A stretch of 64,000 bases of DNA from Amycolatopsis jejuensis (GTDB taxonomy: Bacteria > Actinomycetota > Actinomycetes > Mycobacteriales > Pseudonocardiaceae): assembly GCF_000717335.1 (NCBI RefSeq), contig NZ_JNYZ01000041.1:31585-95584 (forward strand). Reading direction: 5' to 3'. Shown here in pieces: positions 61,791 to 64,000 of the stretch (positions within the stretch are counted from its first letter, which is position 1; the number at the start of each line of letters is the position of its first letter). Below the pieces are notes generated by a model. It ran no database searches. It worked only from the letters and a program-made list of their open reading frames with translations, and was not told where the DNA came from. The translations under genes and the position numbers were made by a program.

Positions 61791-63026
61791 ATGTCGGAAC
61801 CTCGGAAGATCGTCGTCGTCGGATCCGGACTGGCCGGTGCCACCGCAGCGGCGACCGTGCGCGAGCGCGGCTTCACCGGCGACGTGCTGCTGCTCGGTTC
61901 CGATCCGCACCGTCCGTACGAGCTGCCGCCGCTGTCGAAGGCGGTGCTGCTCGGCAACGCCGACGAACCCGATTGGGTGCACGAAGAGGGCCACTACGAG
62001 GCACACGACATCCGCCGCCTGTCCGGCGTCACCGCGACGCGGATCGAACTGGGCGCGCGGCTAGTCCTGGACGACACCGGCGGCGAACATCGCTACGACC
62101 GTCTCGTGCTGGCCACCGGCTCCCGCCCGCGAACACTGAAGGTCCCCGGCGGCGACCTACCGGGCCTCTACACCCTCCGCACCCTCGACGATTCCCTCCG
62201 GCTACGCGCAGCGTTCGCTGAGGCGAAGCGAGTGGTGATCGTCGGCGCGGGGTGGATCGGCACGGAGGCCGCCGCGGCCGCGCGTACCCACGGCGCCGAG
62301 GTAACCGTTGTGGCACCGGAGAAACTGCCACTGGCGAACGTGCTCGGCGACGAGGTCGCCGGAGTTTTCCATCGCCTGCACACAGAACACGGCGTGCAGT
62401 GGCGCCTGGGCGAAGGCGTCGCAGCAATCACCGGCGACACGGCGGCCACCGGCGTCCGGCTATCCAACGGCGACGAGCTGACCGCCGACGTGGTACTGAT
62501 CGCGGTCGGCGCCGCACCGTGCGTGGAACTGGCACACGCCGCGGGCCTGGAGCTCGCAGACGACGGCGGCGTGGACGTCGACGCAGGTCTGCGCACCGCC
62601 GCGCCTGACGTGTACGCGATCGGCGACATCGCTTCGCACTTCCATCCGCGCTACGGCCACCGAATCCGCGTCGAACACTGGGCGACCGCGCGTACGCAAG
62701 GTGCCCACGTGGCAGGCAACCTGCTGGGTGAGCACGAGCCGTACCTGGACAGCCCGTATTTCTTCTCCGACCAGTACGACCCGGACCGAGACGGCCCAGC
62801 CATCGGCTGCGAGTACCGAGGCATGGCAAAGCTGGACCGAGACCGGGTCGTGGTGCGAGGGGATCTCGAGGCTTATGACTTCACGGCGTTTTGGGTCACC
62901 CCGGAAGGCCAGGTGAGCGCCGCGATGAACGTAAACCAGTGGGACGACGGCGACGCGCTGCAGAAACTGGTCGATGAGCGGGTTTCTGTTACTGATGATC
63001 AGTTGCAGCGTGGGAAGCTGGGTTGA
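61791..63026 (+). CDS. FAD-dependent ferredoxin-reductase-type oxidoreductase
   Basis: 411 residues: FAD motif KIVVVGSGLAGATAAATVRE at the N-terminus, NAD(P)-binding VVIVGAGWIGTEAAAAAR (about 145), ATGSRPR, FAD-binding DVYAIGDIASH (about 275) and a C-terminal reductase domain (SDQYDPDRDGPAIG). This is the rhodocoxin/putidaredoxin-reductase-like family that feeds electrons to ferredoxins for P450s or dioxygenases; no partner gene is adjacent. GGGAGG precedes the ATG at 61791. Confidence 0.9.
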   Translation: MSEPRKIVVVGSGLAGATAAATVRERGFTGDVLLLGSDPHRPYELPPLSKAVLLGNADEPDWVHEEGHYEAHDIRRLSGVTATRIELGARLVLDDTGGEHRYDRLVLATGSRPRTLKVPGGDLPGLYTLRTLDDSLRLRAAFAEAKRVVIVGAGWIGTEAAAAARTHGAEVTVVAPEKLPLANVLGDEVAGVFHRLHTEHGVQWRLGEGVAAITGDTAATGVRLSNGDELTADVVLIAVGAAPCVELAHAAGLELADDGGVDVDAGLRTAAPDVYAIGDIASHFHPRYGHRIRVEHWATARTQGAHVAGNLLGEHEPYLDSPYFFSDQYDPDRDGPAIGCEYRGMAKLDRDRVVVRGDLEAYDFTAFWVTPEGQVSAAMNVNQWDDGDALQKLVDERVSVTDDQLQRGKLG

Positions 63027-64000
63027 GTCCCTTTTAGCGGGCTGGGTGTGGTTGGTGCCCGGTGTAGATGCGGGTAGCTGCGCCGGTGACGCTGCATTGG
63101 GATGTTGATCTACCCGCCGATCAGCCACCGTTGGTTCGGGCGGGCCGTCCGCGCTGTCCCTCCGTTCGCGGGGGTGATCCGACCAATTCCGATCGCTGTG
63201 CCCACGACGGATCGTGTCCGGGGCGCCGCGGGTGATGTGGGCGATGCGTGGCGCCTTGCCCCTGAACCCGAACACGGTCCGGGCCTGTGTCTGCGGACCG
63301 GATGCTGTGCAGAGCCGTGGTCGTTTGACTGGATGCCACGTGGATTGGTGCCTGTCGCTGTCACTCGTGAACGAGATGCCGTGGGGCCGGTGCCGCGTGG
63401 ATTGCGTCCTTGTGGTGTCGACGCTGTTCGTGAACCGGGATGTTCCACTGTGCCCTGTCGTTGGGAGCGGGTGTCGCGTGGGTTGGTGCCGGAGATGTCG
63501 ACGCCGCTCGCGACGGATGTCCCGCGGGAGCCCTGTCCTCGGGAGCGGGCGTCGCCTGCATTGCTGCCGGTGAGGTTGAAGGTGGTCGCGAATCGGATGC
63601 CTCGCGGAATCCTGGTTGTGAGGCCGGGTGTCGCCGGGATTGCAGCGCGTGATGTCGACGCGGTCCGGAGTCCCATCATCGGATCGGACGTTGTCCGAAT
63701 CATGGTCGCGACGCGGGGGCCCCGTCCACGGACTGGAATGCCGTCCGGACCGTTGTCGGTGATGCCGCCCGGCGCCCCACCGTCGAAACGGATGTTGTCC
63801 GGGTGGCGGGGAGTCGTGGCCGCAGACCGGATGCCATCGGGATCGTTGCGCAAGATCCGGGTGCCGTCCGGAGCCCAGCCACTCGAGCGAGCCCAGCCCC
63901 CGCTGGATCCCGGGCTCTCGTCCGTGAGCCGGATGCACTCGGCTCGCCGCTCCACGCCTGAGCGCCCGCCAGCCCAGCCCAGCCCAGCCCAGCCCCGCCC
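63027..64000. repeat. 974-bp region of degenerate repeats, no convincing gene
   Basis: Recurring words TGCCGCGTGGATTG, GGATGTTGTCCGGGTG and ATGCCGTCCGG are spaced mostly by multiples of three (24, 30, 39, 57, 78 and 81 bp between core copies). Blocks at about 63334, 63391, 63471 and 63549 are larger related units. The last 30 bp are AGCCC repeats. Frames on the minus strand stay open for up to 281 codons, but the predicted residues (repeated NPRGT- and DGIR-type decapeptides) look repeat-derived. Confidence 0.6.

Noticed and set aside
63110..63955. 281-codon minus-strand frame near the window end
   Set aside because: Composition (Arg, Thr, Gly, Pro) and decapeptide pattern mirror the DNA repeats; no ribosome binding site or domain seen. 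Listed as a repeat region instead.

Overview
The window is high-GC actinomycete chromosome. Gene content and order point to the Pseudonocardiaceae, most likely an Amycolatopsis-like genus (inference). The backbone order ddl - DUF3515 - thiL - ung - rpmB - DAK2 protein - recG - pyc - rsmD - coaD - sepIVA-like - DUF177 - rpmF - rnc - mutM is the one known from Mycobacterium and Streptomyces. No tRNA, rRNA, insertion sequence, CRISPR array or replication origin was seen.

Layout. 0-10.5 kb: end of a MocR-type gene, then the ddl-to-recG housekeeping block, with a frameshifted gamma-carbonic-anhydrase gene at 4.2 kb. 10.5-14.8 kb: accessory insert (GNAT, TetR with a divergent erythromycin-esterase-like gene, DUF4288, a variant subtilase). 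14.9-18.3 kb: pyruvate carboxylase. 18.4-29.1 kb: second accessory stretch (arginase family, membrane protein with GntR, TAP-type peptidase, two-component system, hydrolase with LLM oxidoreductase, HelD). 29.2-34.9 kb: rsmD, coaD, a secreted protein with two ribonuclease domains, sepIVA-like, DUF177, rpmF, rnc, mutM. 34.8-39.9 kb: TetR/lnt-like pair, PadR/HAAS pair, stress-domain protein, repeat lipoprotein. 40.1-44.3 kb: glutamine-synthetase-like, glutamine amidotransferase-like, aldehyde dehydrogenase and SDR operon, resembling a gamma-glutamylated amine (polyamine, ethanolamine or GABA) catabolic pathway.

44.5-52.5 kb is the glycine/serine operon: tandem glycine riboswitch, gcvP, gcvT, gcvH, glyA, a lipoyl-synthase-like gene with an internal deletion, and sdaA. 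gcvP appears to start with ATC. Together these genes turn glycine into one-carbon units, interconvert glycine and serine, and deaminate serine to pyruvate. 52.9-63 kb: ArsR/GntR regulators, a class A PBP-like protein with a degenerate transpeptidase domain, an O-methyltransferase with an iron-box-controlled siderophore ABC ATPase, a second MocR gene, a two-domain fatty-acyl reductase/SDR and a ferredoxin-reductase-like flavoprotein. The last kilobase is repeat-rich and shows no convincing gene.

The most unusual layer is non-genic. Long perfect inverted repeats sit at many gene ends. Several tandem arrays with periods of 15, 21, 27 and 30 bp occupy gene tails and intergenic gaps. The most interesting genes are the deleted lipA copy, the ATC-initiated gcvP, the three-repeat cysteine lipoprotein, the double RNase protein, the subtilase lacking its oxyanion asparagine, and the pseudo-transpeptidase PBP.
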